Assembly: GCF_003732545.1 (NCBI RefSeq)
Contig: NZ_AYKF01000062.1
Coordinates: forward strand, 1 to 64,000
DNA from: Salinisphaera orenii subsp. halophila YIM 95161
GTDB taxonomy: Bacteria; Pseudomonadota; Gammaproteobacteria; Nevskiales; Salinisphaeraceae
DNA length: 64,000 nucleotides
Reading direction: 5' to 3'
The notes under the pieces were generated by a model, which did not search any database, was not told the DNA's origin, and was given only the letters and a program-made list of their open reading frames with translations. Made by a program: the position numbers and the translations under genes. Below, piece by piece: positions 1-8,824 of this stretch. Each line of letters starts with the position of its first letter. Position 1 is the first letter of the stretch.

Positions 1-9
1 CCGGACGCC

Positions 10-1413
10 ATGACCGAACACGACAGCCAGAACGCCGCAGCCGAGCCCGCCGACGAGCCGCCGCGACGACCGCCCGGCCGCCGCGCTCTGCTGAGGTTTC
101 TCGTCCCCTCGCTGCTCGGCGCGCTCGCCTTTCTGACGCCGATGGTGACCGCCGAGGGCAACATCACCATCGGCCTGGCGATCCTGTCGAACGCGCTGGC
201 CGCCTTCATGGACGGCTGGCTTGGGCCGATCGCGGGCGTGCTGATGGCGCTGTCCGCGCTGCTGTCGGTCGCGGCATACCTGACCGGCATGGAGGAGTCG
301 CGGCGCGAGGGGCTGTTCGCCGCCCTGTTCGCGGTCTCACCGGCGCAGATCGGGCTGCGCGTGGTGGGCGCGGTCTTCGGCGCGCTGACGCTGCTCGGGT
401 TGGGCCCCGAGTGGATCGTAGGCCCGGACACGGGCCAGGTCGTATTGTTCGACGTGATCGCGGCACTGGTGTCGTTCTTCTTCTTCGCCTCGTTCCTGCT
501 GCCGCTGCTAACCGACTTCGGCGCCATGGAATTCGTGGGCACGCTGTTTCAGCGCGTGTTCCACCGCATCTTCGGCCTGCCCGGCCGGGCGGCCGTGGAT
601 GCGACGGCCTCGTGGCTGGGCGATGGCACCGTCGGCGTGATCATCACCTCCAAGCAGTTCGAGAAGGGCTATTACTCGGCACGCGAGTCGGCGGTCATCG
701 CGACCAACTTCTCCATCGTGTCCATCACTTTCGCGATGCTCGTGGCCAGTTTCACGGAGATCGGCCACCTGTTCGTGCCGTTCTATCTCACGGTGACCGC
801 GTCGGGGCTGGTCGCGGCCATCCTCGTGCCGCGCCTGCCGCCGCTGTCGCGCAAGCGCGACGATTACTGGCCCGCCGGCGGCCGGCGCCTGCCGGCGGAC
901 GATCACGACGGCCGCTCGCTGCTGGCGCGCGGACTGCAGCGGGCCCTGCGTCGCGCCGATACCGCGCCCGCCCCGCGCAAGCTGCTCTACGACGGTCTGA
1001 CGACCTATCTGGAGATCCTGTTCGGGCTGCTGCCACTGATCATGGCCATCGGCACCACCGGGATCGCCATCGCCGAATACACGCCGATCTTCAACTGGCT
1101 CACCTATCCGCTGGTGCCGGTGCTGGAATGGATGCAGGTGCCGGAGGCCGCGGCCGCCGCCCCGGCGCTGCTGGCCGGCTTCGCGGACATGTTTCTGCCG
1201 GCGATCCTGGCCACCGGCATCGAAAGCGAGTTCACGCGTTTCGTGATCGCCGCGCTGTCGGTCACCCAGCTCATCTACATGTCGGAAGTGGGCGCGGTGA
1301 CGCTGAAATCGAACATTCCGCTCAACTTCCTCGAGCTGGGCGCGATCTTTCTGATCCGTACGGTGATCACGCTGCCGATTATCGTGGCGATCGCGCATCT
1401 GTTCGTGTTCTAG
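10..1413 (+). CDS. YjiH-family membrane protein with nucleoside-recognition (Gate) domains
   Basis: A 467-residue polytopic inner-membrane protein. The N-terminus is a proline/arginine-rich cytoplasmic tail of about 25 residues, followed by repeated hydrophobic helices. Two regions resemble the Gate (nucleoside recognition) domain of the YjiH family: one around residues 155-275 with a DATASWLGDGTVGV stretch, and one near the C-terminus with a FADMFLPAILATGIESEFTRF-like segment (shown here in part: DMFLPAILATGIES). Gate proteins are thought to move small solutes, but the substrate of YjiH proteins is not established. A central basic cytoplasmic loop lies at about residues 275-325. The ATG at position 10 is close to the window edge, so upstream signals cannot be judged. 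It stands alone, followed by a long non-coding stretch. Family assignment is fairly safe; substrate unknown. Confidence 0.8.
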   Translation: MTEHDSQNAAAEPADEPPRRPPGRRALLRFLVPSLLGALAFLTPMVTAEGNITIGLAILSNALAAFMDGWLGPIAGVLMALSALLSVAAYLTGMEESRREGLFAALFAVSPAQIGLRVVGAVFGALTLLGLGPEWIVGPDTGQVVLFDVIAALVSFFFFASFLLPLLTDFGAMEFVGTLFQRVFHRIFGLPGRAAVDATASWLGDGTVGVIITSKQFEKGYYSARESAVIATNFSIVSITFAMLVASFTEIGHLFVPFYLTVTASGLVAAILVPRLPPLSRKRDDYWPAGGRRLPADDHDGRSLLARGLQRALRRADTAPAPRKLLYDGLTTYLEILFGLLPLIMAIGTTGIAIAEYTPIFNWLTYPLVPVLEWMQVPEAAAAAPALLAGFADMFLPAILATGIESEFTRFVIAALSVTQLIYMSEVGAVTLKSNIPLNFLELGAIFLIRTVITLPIIVAIAHLFVF

Positions 1414-1594
1414 ATCGGAGCGAGAGGCTTTGCGCTGGCCGGCTCGCCATTCGCCAATCTGACCTACGACGATCACGCAGCGGTTCCGAACGAGTGCGGC
1501 GCGACTGTCTCTATGGCCCCTTGGTCGCAGCGCCGGCCGGTGAAAACAGCAGGCCTACGGGCCTTACGGGAGTCACGAGTTCAGCGGACCTTTT

Positions 1595-2351
1595 GTTTCG
1601 CACTGCTGTGCGAGTCACTTTCATTTGCTTGTCCAGAATGAAAGTGAGCAAAGAAAAGGACACCCGGCACAGCGCCGGCTACGCCGTGCCGTACGAAGCG
1701 AGGAGCGGGGCCTTCCCAGCGTAGCTGGCATGCGACCGCCGGCATTCGGCCCGAGCCCCGAGGCGACGATTCGTACGGTCTCGCCCCGCCGAGGGTCGCA
1801 TCACGCAGCTTCGCTGCGAGAACGCCCTGCTCCGCCTCTCGGGGCGATACTCCGACGACACGCAGCGACGACGGGATGCGCGCAGAACTCGGATCGCTTT
1901 GGCAATCCTCAAACAGGCTGTACGCACCGGTAATGCGCCGGACACCCTTCGGCACTGCGCGTCTGCGTCGCTGTACAACGGGGCCCAAATACAGGCGGGC
2001 GATTCCATAGCATCAAGTCGATACGATTGCCCCACCGAAATCAGCCGAGCTGGCTACGTTCCAGTCGGATTACACCCAAGGTTCATTCAACCTGGAGAAG
2101 CCGCGACCTTGAGCGAGCGGCGGCAAGGCTTGTCTGTATTGGGCCCCTTGGGCGCAGCGCCGAGCAGCGTGGACCGCAAGCGGGAAAAGACGGCCGGATG
2201 TTTGAGCGTTAGCGAGTTTCCGGCCGTCCCGCTTGCGGTCCGCGATGGGAGGGCACCGATGCGAAGCATCGGCGCAAGACAGGGTGTCCTTTGCTTTGGT
2301 TACTTGCATTTGGACAAGCAAATGAAAGTGACTCGCACATCAGTGCGAAAC
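1595..2351. repeat. Non-coding 757-bp element bounded by 70-bp inverted repeats
   Basis: The left copy (1595-1665) and the reverse complement of the right copy (2282-2351) match at 39 of the first 40 bases and about 25 of the next 30, with one indel. Each outer part begins GTTTCGCACTG and carries CACTTTCATTTGCTTGTCC. Between them are further hairpins: a 15-bp perfect stem pairing 2171-2185 with 2227-2241, extended by a 7-bp inner stem (2191-2197 with 2220-2226), and a small CCGATGC/GCATCGG hairpin at about 2257-2273. No open frame inside looks like a protein. The arrangement resembles a non-autonomous element or a composite intergenic repeat, lying between the YjiH-like gene and the end of guaB. 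The flanks 1414-1594 and 2352-2617 contain nothing recognisable. Confidence 0.7.
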
Positions 2352-2617
2352 CCCAGGCCACAATTCGCCTGAACCGTGGATTCAAGACTCGATGCTTCGA
2401 GCCACGAACATCCTGGCACCAAGCGTTCATCGGACTTCTTGGTTCGCACGGAAGCAAGAAACCGAAATTCGATCAAACCGTTGCAGTTGATTCAGAACTC
2501 GCAACCTCAGACCGTGCGCTTCCCGGTATTCGCTCGTTAAACGCCCGCTATCACCCGATACTGAGAAACCGAAAAGCGCCAGACGGGCGACAGCAAGCTA
2601 TCGTCCGCCGTCACCGT

Positions 2618-4090
2618 TCAGTCGACCCGATAATTCGGCGCTTCCTTGACGATGTGCACGTCGTGCACGTGCGATTCCTTCACGCCCGCCGAGGTGATCT
2701 GCACGAACGTCGGCCGGGTGCGCATCTCGGTGATGTCGTGGCAGCCGGTGTAGCCCATGGAGGCGCGCAGGCCGCCGATGAGCTGATGCACGATGCCGCC
2801 GAGCGGGCCCTTGTAGGGCACGCGGCCCTCGATACCCTCCGGCACGAGCTTCTGGATCTCCTCGGAGGGATCCTGGAAGTAGCGGTCGGCCGAGCCGGAA
2901 TCGCCGCTCATCGCGCCCAGCGAACCCATGCCGCGATAGGCCTTGTAGGAGCGCCCCTGATAGAGCTCGATCTCGCCCGGCGCCTCCTCGGTACCGGCGA
3001 ACATGCCGCCCACCATTACCGCATAGGCCCCGGCGGCGATCGCCTTGGACAGATCGCCCGAATAACGGATGCCGCCGTCGGCGATCAGCGGCACGTCGGT
3101 GCCGGCCAGCGCGCCGGCCACGTTGGCGACGGCCGAGATCTGCGGCACGCCGATGCCGGCGACGATGCGCGTGGTGCAGATCGAACCGGGGCCGATGCCG
3201 ACCTTGACCGCATCCACGCCGGCCTCGACCAGTGCCGTGGCGCCCTCGGCCGTGCCGACGTTGCCGCCGATGATCTGCAGATCGGGGAAGCGCTTCTTGA
3301 GGTCGGCCACCGCCGCGAGCACGCCCGAGGAATGACCGTGCGCGGTGTCGACCACCACCACATCCACACCGGCATCCACCAGCGCCTGCACGCGCTCCAC
3401 GCTCTCCGGCCCGGGGCCGACCGCCGCTCCCACGCGCAGGCTGCCCTGGGCGTCCTTGCAGGCGTTCGGGAAATCCGAGGACTTCTGGATGTCCTTGACG
3501 GTGATCATGCCGCGCAGGATGAAGCCGTCGTTGACCACCAGCACCTTCTCGATGCGGTGGTGATGGAACAGCGACAGGATCTCGTCGCGGCCGGCGCCCT
3601 CGCGCACGGTGACGAGCTGTTCCCGGGGCGTCATCACGCTGGTCACCGGGGCGTCGAAGCGGGTCTCGAAGCGCAGGTCGCGGCTGGTGACGATGCCCAC
3701 GGGCGCGCCGTTGTCGACCACCGGCACGCCGGAGATGCGCCGCGCGCGGGTCAGCTCCAGCACCTCGCGGATGGTCGCCTCCGGCCCCACCGTGATCGGA
3801 TCGGAGATGACGCCGGATTCGTATTTCTTGACCGTGCGCACATGCTGCGCCTGGCGCTCGATCGGCATCGACTTGTGCACGATGCCGATGCCGCCCTCCT
3901 GCGCCAGCGCGATCGCCAGGCCGGCCTCGGTGACCGTGTCCATGGCCGCGGATATCAGCGGCAGATTGAGCGTGATCCCGCGGGTCAGGCGGGTCGACAG
4001 GTCGACGTGGCGGGGCAGCACGTCGGAGTACGCGGGCTGGAGCAGGACGTCGTCGAACGTCAGGGCTTGCTCGCTGATTCTCAGGGTCAT
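2618..4090 (-). CDS. guaB: Inosine-5'-monophosphate dehydrogenase
   Basis: 490 residues, the normal length for bacterial IMPDH. It oxidises IMP to XMP with NAD+, the committed step of GMP synthesis, in the cytoplasm. The TIM-barrel catalytic domain is split by two CBS domains (about residues 90-200). The catalytic loop reads GPGSICTTR, with the active-site cysteine, and is preceded by GGNVGTAEG; the flap carries the RGMGSLGAM stretch after YRGMG. The start at 4090 ([19 protein letters not shown]) fits the family; an in-frame extension upstream has no family similarity. It is divergent from xseA, with 91 bp between the two starts. guaA, often just downstream of guaB, is not present: the downstream side is the inverted-repeat element. 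Confidence 0.98.
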   Translation of the reverse strand: MTLRISEQALTFDDVLLQPAYSDVLPRHVDLSTRLTRGITLNLPLISAAMDTVTEAGLAIALAQEGGIGIVHKSMPIERQAQHVRTVKKYESGVISDPITVGPEATIREVLELTRARRISGVPVVDNGAPVGIVTSRDLRFETRFDAPVTSVMTPREQLVTVREGAGRDEILSLFHHHRIEKVLVVNDGFILRGMITVKDIQKSSDFPNACKDAQGSLRVGAAVGPGPESVERVQALVDAGVDVVVVDTAHGHSSGVLAAVADLKKRFPDLQIIGGNVGTAEGATALVEAGVDAVKVGIGPGSICTTRIVAGIGVPQISAVANVAGALAGTDVPLIADGGIRYSGDLSKAIAAGAYAVMVGGMFAGTEEAPGEIELYQGRSYKAYRGMGSLGAMSGDSGSADRYFQDPSEEIQKLVPEGIEGRVPYKGPLGGIVHQLIGGLRASMGYTGCHDITEMRTRPTFVQITSAGVKESHVHDVHIVKEAPNYRVD

Positions 4091-4181
4091 AGGCTCGCCG
4101 GCAGTGGGCGGCTGCCTCGCGTATGCGATTATCACCGCCGCAAAGACCGCGGATTATAAAGGAAGCGCCCCGAGCTTGACC

Positions 4182-5555
4182 ATGACGAACGCCGCCACCA
4201 ACGGCCCCACGGTGTTTTCCGTGACCGAGCTCAACGCCGCCGTGCGCGAGCTGCTGGAGCACAGCTTCGGGCTGCTCTGGGTCGAGGGCGAGATTTCCAA
4301 CGTCGCGCGACCGCGTTCGGGCCATATCTACTTCAGCCTCAAGGACGGCGACGCCCAGGTGCGCTGCGCGCTGTTCCGCGGCAAGGCGCGGCTGGTGCGC
4401 ACCGCGCTCGACAACGGCGCCCAGGTGCGCCTGCGCGCACGGGTGAGCCTCTACGCCGCCCGCGGCGACTATCAGCTGATCGTGGAACACGTGGAGGACG
4501 CCGGCGACGGCGCCCTGCAGCGCGCATTCGAGCAGCTCAAGGCCCGGCTCGACGCCGAGGGGCTGTTCGCCGCCGAGCGCAAGCGCGCCCTGCCCGCCGC
4601 ACCGGCGCGCATCGGCGTGATCACCTCCGCCACCGGCGCGGCGATTCGCGACGTGCTCTCGGTGGTCGCGCGGCGCTATCCGCTGGGCGCGGTGCGCGTC
4701 TACCCGGTCCCGGTCCAGGGCGAGGCCGCCCCGGCCGCGATCGTGGCCGCACTGACACGGGCCAGCGCGCGCGCCGACTGCGACGTGCTGCTGCTGGTGC
4801 GCGGCGGCGGCTCGCTGGAGGATCTCCAGGCCTTCAACGATGAAAACGTCGCGCGGGCGATCGTGGCCTCGCGGCTGCCCGTGGTCTCCGGCGTCGGCCA
4901 CGAGGTGGACGTGACCATCGCCGATTTCGCCGCCGACGTGCGTGCGGCCACGCCGTCGGCGGCCGCGGAGCTGGTCTGTCCCGACCTGGCCGCGCGCGCC
5001 GCCGTCGTGCCGCAGGCCGCGGCCCGGCTGCAGCGCCGCATGCGGAGCCGGCTGAGCACGGCCCGCGAACGGCTCGACGGGCTGACCGCGCGGCTGGCAC
5101 GCCAGCACCCGCGTCGCCGCCTCGAGGCGCCCATGCAGCGCCTGGACGACGCCGAACTGCGGCTCCAGCGCGCCATGCGCCTGCGCCTCGGCCGGCGGCG
5201 CGATCATGCAACCGCCCTCTCGCAGCGGCTCCAGCGCGCCTCGCCGGCATCGCGCATCACGCGCGAGCGCCGGCGCTGCGAGGCCCTGGAGCGACGGTTG
5301 ACGCTCGCCACCCGGGGCCACATCCGCAACGCCGATCAGCGTCTGCGCACGGCCGCACGCGGTCTCAACGGCGTCAGTCCGCTACAGACCCTCGAACGCG
5401 GCTATGCTATTGCCCGCGATGCGCGGGGCGAGGTCGTGCGGAATGCCGACGACGTCACCGAGGGCTCGCGCATTGCCGTCGATCTCGCCCGCGGGCGGCT
5501 GGACTGTGACGTTCACACGGTCCATCCCACACCGCCGGACCGGTCGCCCGAGTGA
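4182..5555 (+). CDS. xseA: Exodeoxyribonuclease VII large subunit
   Basis: 457 residues. Large subunit of the ssDNA-specific exonuclease VII, which cuts single-stranded DNA into acid-soluble oligonucleotides in repair and recombination. An N-terminal OB-fold (about residues 8-100, starting VFSVTELNAAVRELLE) is followed by the catalytic domain with the conserved RGGGSLEDLQAFN and GVGHEVDVTIADFAAD motifs, then a long arginine-rich coiled coil (about residues 270-400) and the family-typical LQTLERGYAI near the end. The ATG at 4182 follows a GGAAG-like sequence. It is divergent from guaB, a neighbour arrangement common in gammaproteobacteria. The small subunit gene xseB is not in this window. Confidence 0.97.
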   Translation: MTNAATNGPTVFSVTELNAAVRELLEHSFGLLWVEGEISNVARPRSGHIYFSLKDGDAQVRCALFRGKARLVRTALDNGAQVRLRARVSLYAARGDYQLIVEHVEDAGDGALQRAFEQLKARLDAEGLFAAERKRALPAAPARIGVITSATGAAIRDVLSVVARRYPLGAVRVYPVPVQGEAAPAAIVAALTRASARADCDVLLLVRGGGSLEDLQAFNDENVARAIVASRLPVVSGVGHEVDVTIADFAADVRAATPSAAAELVCPDLAARAAVVPQAAARLQRRMRSRLSTARERLDGLTARLARQHPRRRLEAPMQRLDDAELRLQRAMRLRLGRRRDHATALSQRLQRASPASRITRERRRCEALERRLTLATRGHIRNADQRLRTAARGLNGVSPLQTLERGYAIARDARGEVVRNADDVTEGSRIAVDLARGRLDCDVHTVHPTPPDRSPE

Positions 5556-5634
5556 GCGGACCGATTCCGCGATTGCGTGGCGCAAGGCGTACGACGATGC
5601 GGAATCCAACCAACAGACAGGGGTATCGAGACCT

Positions 5635-6735
5635 ATGATCAGACCTTCGCTTTCCGCGGCCCGTCGCCCCGTGCGCGTGTGTGCCGCCCTCGCCCTTCTC
5701 CTGCTCGCCGCGGGCTGTGTCACCGGGCCCAAGGTCGTCACGCCCGAGCCACCGCCGGTACCCGAGGGCGGACCGCCGGTGCCCGAGGACAACGAAGTCG
5801 TGCTCTCGGAAGGCACGCAGGTGGTGGCGGACGCGCCGTGGGGCCGTATCAAGATCGAGGCCGGCCCCGGCCTGCGCCGCGTTTACAGCTGGCGCGGCCT
5901 GCGCCGCGGCGTGGTGCTCGAACCACGCCAGGAGCGCATGGGCGGCAGCCTGGGCATCCACTTCGAAGGCAGGCCGCCGGTCTGGGAGGCCGCCGACGGC
6001 ATCACCGAGGTGGACCTCGAGGAGGGCCAGAAGCGCTTCCAGACCGTGGACGACGCCATGGTCTGGATGCAGATCCGGCGCCTGCGCTACGTCTGGAACA
6101 ACAGCGGCCTGGTGGTGGGCTGGAAACCGCACGAGGACACGCTGCAGGTCGAGGTCTGGCAGTTCTATATCGACGGCGAGCAGCCGACGAACCTGCCGGA
6201 CGCCGACGATGCCCGTATCACGACCGGCCCGGTCGAAGTCGTGCCGCAGGAGATGAAGCCGGTACTCGAGTACCCCGACGGCCGTCGCGAACCGTACGAG
6301 CCGGAGGCCGCCCCGGCCGACGCATCGAAGGCGGACGACGACTCGGCGCCGGCAGGCGAGTGCAACTGGTTCGAGCGCCTGTTCAACCAATGCCCCAAGA
6401 CCGACACGACCGAAGGCGACGCTTCGGCCGAACCCGCTGAACCCGCCGCGGCGGACGGCGCGGACGCGGCGGAAAGCCCGGACGCCGATAGCGACGACAC
6501 CGACTCGACGACGGAGGACGAGGCGCAGGCGGACGAGTCCGAGAGCACACCCCGTGCGGAGATCGACGGCAGCACGGTGAATGTTCGCAGCCGCGCGACG
6601 ACGGACTCCGACGTGCTGTTCCAGGTCAGGAAGGGCGACTCGGTCGGGATCCTGAAACAGGAGAACGACTGGAGCTACGTGGAGTTCGACGACGGCCGCA
6701 AGGGCTGGGTCGCGGACTTCCTGCTCAAGCAGTAG
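5635..6735 (+). CDS. Lipoprotein with a C-terminal bacterial SH3 domain, unknown role
   Basis: 366 residues. The N-terminus is a lipoprotein signal peptide with a lipobox LLLAAGC (cysteine near residue 28), so the mature protein is predicted to be lipid-anchored in the envelope. A proline/glutamate-rich linker leads to a domain of about 170 residues that I do not recognise, which contains an EGQKRFQTVDDAMVWMQ segment. An acidic, alanine/aspartate-rich, low-complexity stretch follows (about residues 225-300), and the last 60 residues form a bacterial SH3 domain (STVNVRSRATTDSDVLFQV ... KGWVADFLLKQ). SH3b domains usually bind cell-wall peptides. The acidic linker fits a protein adapted to a salty periplasm. 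It follows xseA by 79 bp in the same direction. Role in the cell wall is inference. Confidence 0.75.
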   Translation: MIRPSLSAARRPVRVCAALALLLLAAGCVTGPKVVTPEPPPVPEGGPPVPEDNEVVLSEGTQVVADAPWGRIKIEAGPGLRRVYSWRGLRRGVVLEPRQERMGGSLGIHFEGRPPVWEAADGITEVDLEEGQKRFQTVDDAMVWMQIRRLRYVWNNSGLVVGWKPHEDTLQVEVWQFYIDGEQPTNLPDADDARITTGPVEVVPQEMKPVLEYPDGRREPYEPEAAPADASKADDDSAPAGECNWFERLFNQCPKTDTTEGDASAEPAEPAAADGADAAESPDADSDDTDSTTEDEAQADESESTPRAEIDGSTVNVRSRATTDSDVLFQVRKGDSVGILKQENDWSYVEFDDGRKGWVADFLLKQ

Positions 6736-7449
6736 CCACGGCGCTGTAGCAGCGGCACGCGGCGGAATGGGGATGCCGTCGCGTGCCGTTTCTCCCCCGT
6801 CCGTCGCCAACGGAGGCTGGCCCGACTCGGCGACAATCGCGATAAGAGCCGAGACGACTGGCCGCGCGGCGTTCGCGATGGCTGCCTACGCGTCACGAGC
6901 GGCGGCCACGGCCCCGCTTGTCCGGCGGGCATGCCGAACCGAGCGGCGACGGCTCCAGAATCGGGTCACGCGCGACGATCGCCAATCGGCCGGCTTGGCG
7001 GATGTTCCGCCCCTGTGGGACAGGCCAACCACCGCCGTGCCAACGCGTTTCGACCACGGTGTGGGATTCGATGGCCGGGCTTGCCGGGCTTGCCGGGCTT
7101 GCCGGGGCTTGCCGGGGCTTGCCGGGGCTTGCCGGGGCTTGCCGGGGCTTGCCGGGGCTTGCCGGGGCTTGCCGGCGACCAAGCGAGCGCTCGATCGCTT
7201 AGCCCGTCAAACCTCGGCGGGATCCGATAGCCGAAACAGGCGTTAGTGCGCAGGGCCCCGCGCCATGCGGACCGTGGCTTGCACGCGCTTTCGATGGCGA
7301 CCGGCCCGTGTGACCAGCCGTTGGTTCCGACTCCTGGACCCGGACGATACCGACGACCGCCGGAACACACCGCACGATGAGGATCACGCCCTCTCGCCGG
7401 AACGCTATGCCGAACGGCCTCGGCGGTTCTCCCTGCGCGTTCGGCCGGC
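6736..7449. other. Gene-free interval between the SH3 lipoprotein and der
   Basis: About 710 bp without a convincing coding region, between two converging genes. The only clear structure is the tandem repeat listed separately at 7074-7170. I saw no strong terminator hairpin with a T-run on either strand. Confidence 0.55.
7074..7170. repeat. Tandem repeat: three 9-bp then seven 10-bp units
   Basis: Three copies of GCCGGGCTT (7074-7100) pass directly into seven copies of GCCGGGGCTT (7101-7170). There are no spacers, so this is not a CRISPR array. The unit gains one G at the switch, which suggests slipped-strand expansion from a 9-bp precursor. It lies in non-coding DNA between converging genes. 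A function is not evident. Confidence 0.9.
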
Positions 7450-8802
7450 CTATCGGCGCTGGGTGCGCGCCTTGCCCGCGTAGGGATTGTCGCTGTTCTT
7501 GAACACCAGATGGATGGGCGTGCCGAACAGGTCGAACTTCTCGCGGAAACGACGCATCAGATACCGCTTGTACTCGTCCGACAGGCGCTGCGTCTGGTTG
7601 CCGTGGATGACGATCGTCGGCGGGTTGCGTCCGCCCTGGTGGGCGAAGCGCAGCTTGATGCGACGCCCGTGGATGGCCGGCGGCGCATGCTGCTCGACGG
7701 CATCCTCCAGCGTGCGCGACAGCGCATTGGTGCTCAGCTCCGCGAACGCGGCCCGATGCGAGGCCTGGACCGCGTCCAGCAGCTCCCGCAGGCCGGAGCC
7801 GTGCAGCGCGGAGACGAACAGCAGGGGCAGATAGTCGAAGGCGCCGATGCGCTCGACCAGCTCGGCGTGCAGGCGCTGCCGCTGTTTCTCGGACAGCCCG
7901 TCCCACTTGTTCACCGCGATCACGGCGGCGCGGCCGCGCTCCACGGCCAGGCTCAGCAGGCGGATGTCCTGGGTCGACAGGCCGGCGCGGGCATCCAGCA
8001 TGACGATGACCACTTGGGCCGCCTCGGCAGCCTGCATGGCCTTGACAACGCTGATTTTCTCGACCGTATCGCTGATACGCGCCCGTCGCCGCACACCCGC
8101 GGTGTCGACGATCACGTACGGCCGCTCGTCGAAGCTGAACTCGCTGGCCACGGCGTCGCGGGTGGTCCCCGGCGCGTCCCGCGTGAGCATGCGCGTCTCG
8201 CCCAGCAGGCGATTGACGAGCGTGGACTTGCCCGCGTTCGGCCGCCCCAGCAGCGCCAGGCGGATGGCATCGCGGTCGTGGGCCGAGACCAGCGCGCGCG
8301 GCGCCGGCAGCTGGGCGAAGACGTGCTCCAGCAACAGCCCCACGCGATCGCCGTGGGCGGCGGAGACAGCCCAGGGTTCGCCGAGACCCAGCGCATGGAA
8401 CTCGGCGATCGCGCTCACGCTCTGCTCGCCCTCGCTCTTGTTGACGACCACGTGCACCGGCCGCTCGATGCGCCGCAGTCGGTCGGCGATCGCGGCGTCG
8501 CCGGCGAGCAGCCCCTGGCGATGGTCGGTGATCAGCAGGACGACGTCGGCTTCCTCGAGCGCGGCCTCGGTCTGGGCGAAGGCCTGGGTGTCGATGTCTT
8601 CGTCGTCCTGACCGATACCGCCGGTATCGACGACGATGTAGCGCTGGGTCTCGTACACCGCGAAGCCGTAATGGCGGTCGCGGGTGACCCCCGGCTGATC
8701 CGCGACCAGCGCATCGCGCGAACGCGTCAGCCGGTTGAACAGCGTGGACTTGCCCACGTTCGGCCGGCCCACGAGGGCCACAACCGGCAGCGCGTCGGTC
8801 AT
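7450..8802 (-). CDS. der: Ribosome biogenesis GTPase Der (EngA)
   Basis: 450 residues. Essential GTPase for late 50S subunit assembly. It has two tandem G domains: the first with P-loop GRPNVGKST near the N-terminus, DTGG as G3 and NKSE as G4; the second with GRPNAGKST, DTAG and NKWD. A C-terminal KH-like domain (about residues 350-440) follows. The chosen start MTDALPVVALVGRPN at 8802 places the first P-loop at the usual distance from the N-terminus. It is the last gene of the minus-strand run and follows bamB by 22 bp, an order conserved in many gammaproteobacteria. Confidence 0.98.
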   Translation of the reverse strand: MTDALPVVALVGRPNVGKSTLFNRLTRSRDALVADQPGVTRDRHYGFAVYETQRYIVVDTGGIGQDDEDIDTQAFAQTEAALEEADVVLLITDHRQGLLAGDAAIADRLRRIERPVHVVVNKSEGEQSVSAIAEFHALGLGEPWAVSAAHGDRVGLLLEHVFAQLPAPRALVSAHDRDAIRLALLGRPNAGKSTLVNRLLGETRMLTRDAPGTTRDAVASEFSFDERPYVIVDTAGVRRRARISDTVEKISVVKAMQAAEAAQVVIVMLDARAGLSTQDIRLLSLAVERGRAAVIAVNKWDGLSEKQRQRLHAELVERIGAFDYLPLLFVSALHGSGLRELLDAVQASHRAAFAELSTNALSRTLEDAVEQHAPPAIHGRRIKLRFAHQGGRNPPTIVIHGNQTQRLSDEYKRYLMRRFREKFDLFGTPIHLVFKNSDNPYAGKARTQRR

Positions 8803-8824
8803 CGGGCGTCCTGTCCGGGAGCCG

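Noticed and set aside
2598-5321. Very long open frame on the minus strand antisense to xseA and overlapping guaB
   Set aside because: High GC leaves long empty frames opposite real genes. xseA and guaB match their families end to end, while this frame matches nothing and has skewed arginine-rich composition.
7074-7170. Tandem repeat read as a CRISPR array or plasmid iterons
   Set aside because: The units are 9-10 bp with no spacers, no cas genes are near, and there is no replication gene or AT-rich region to support an origin.
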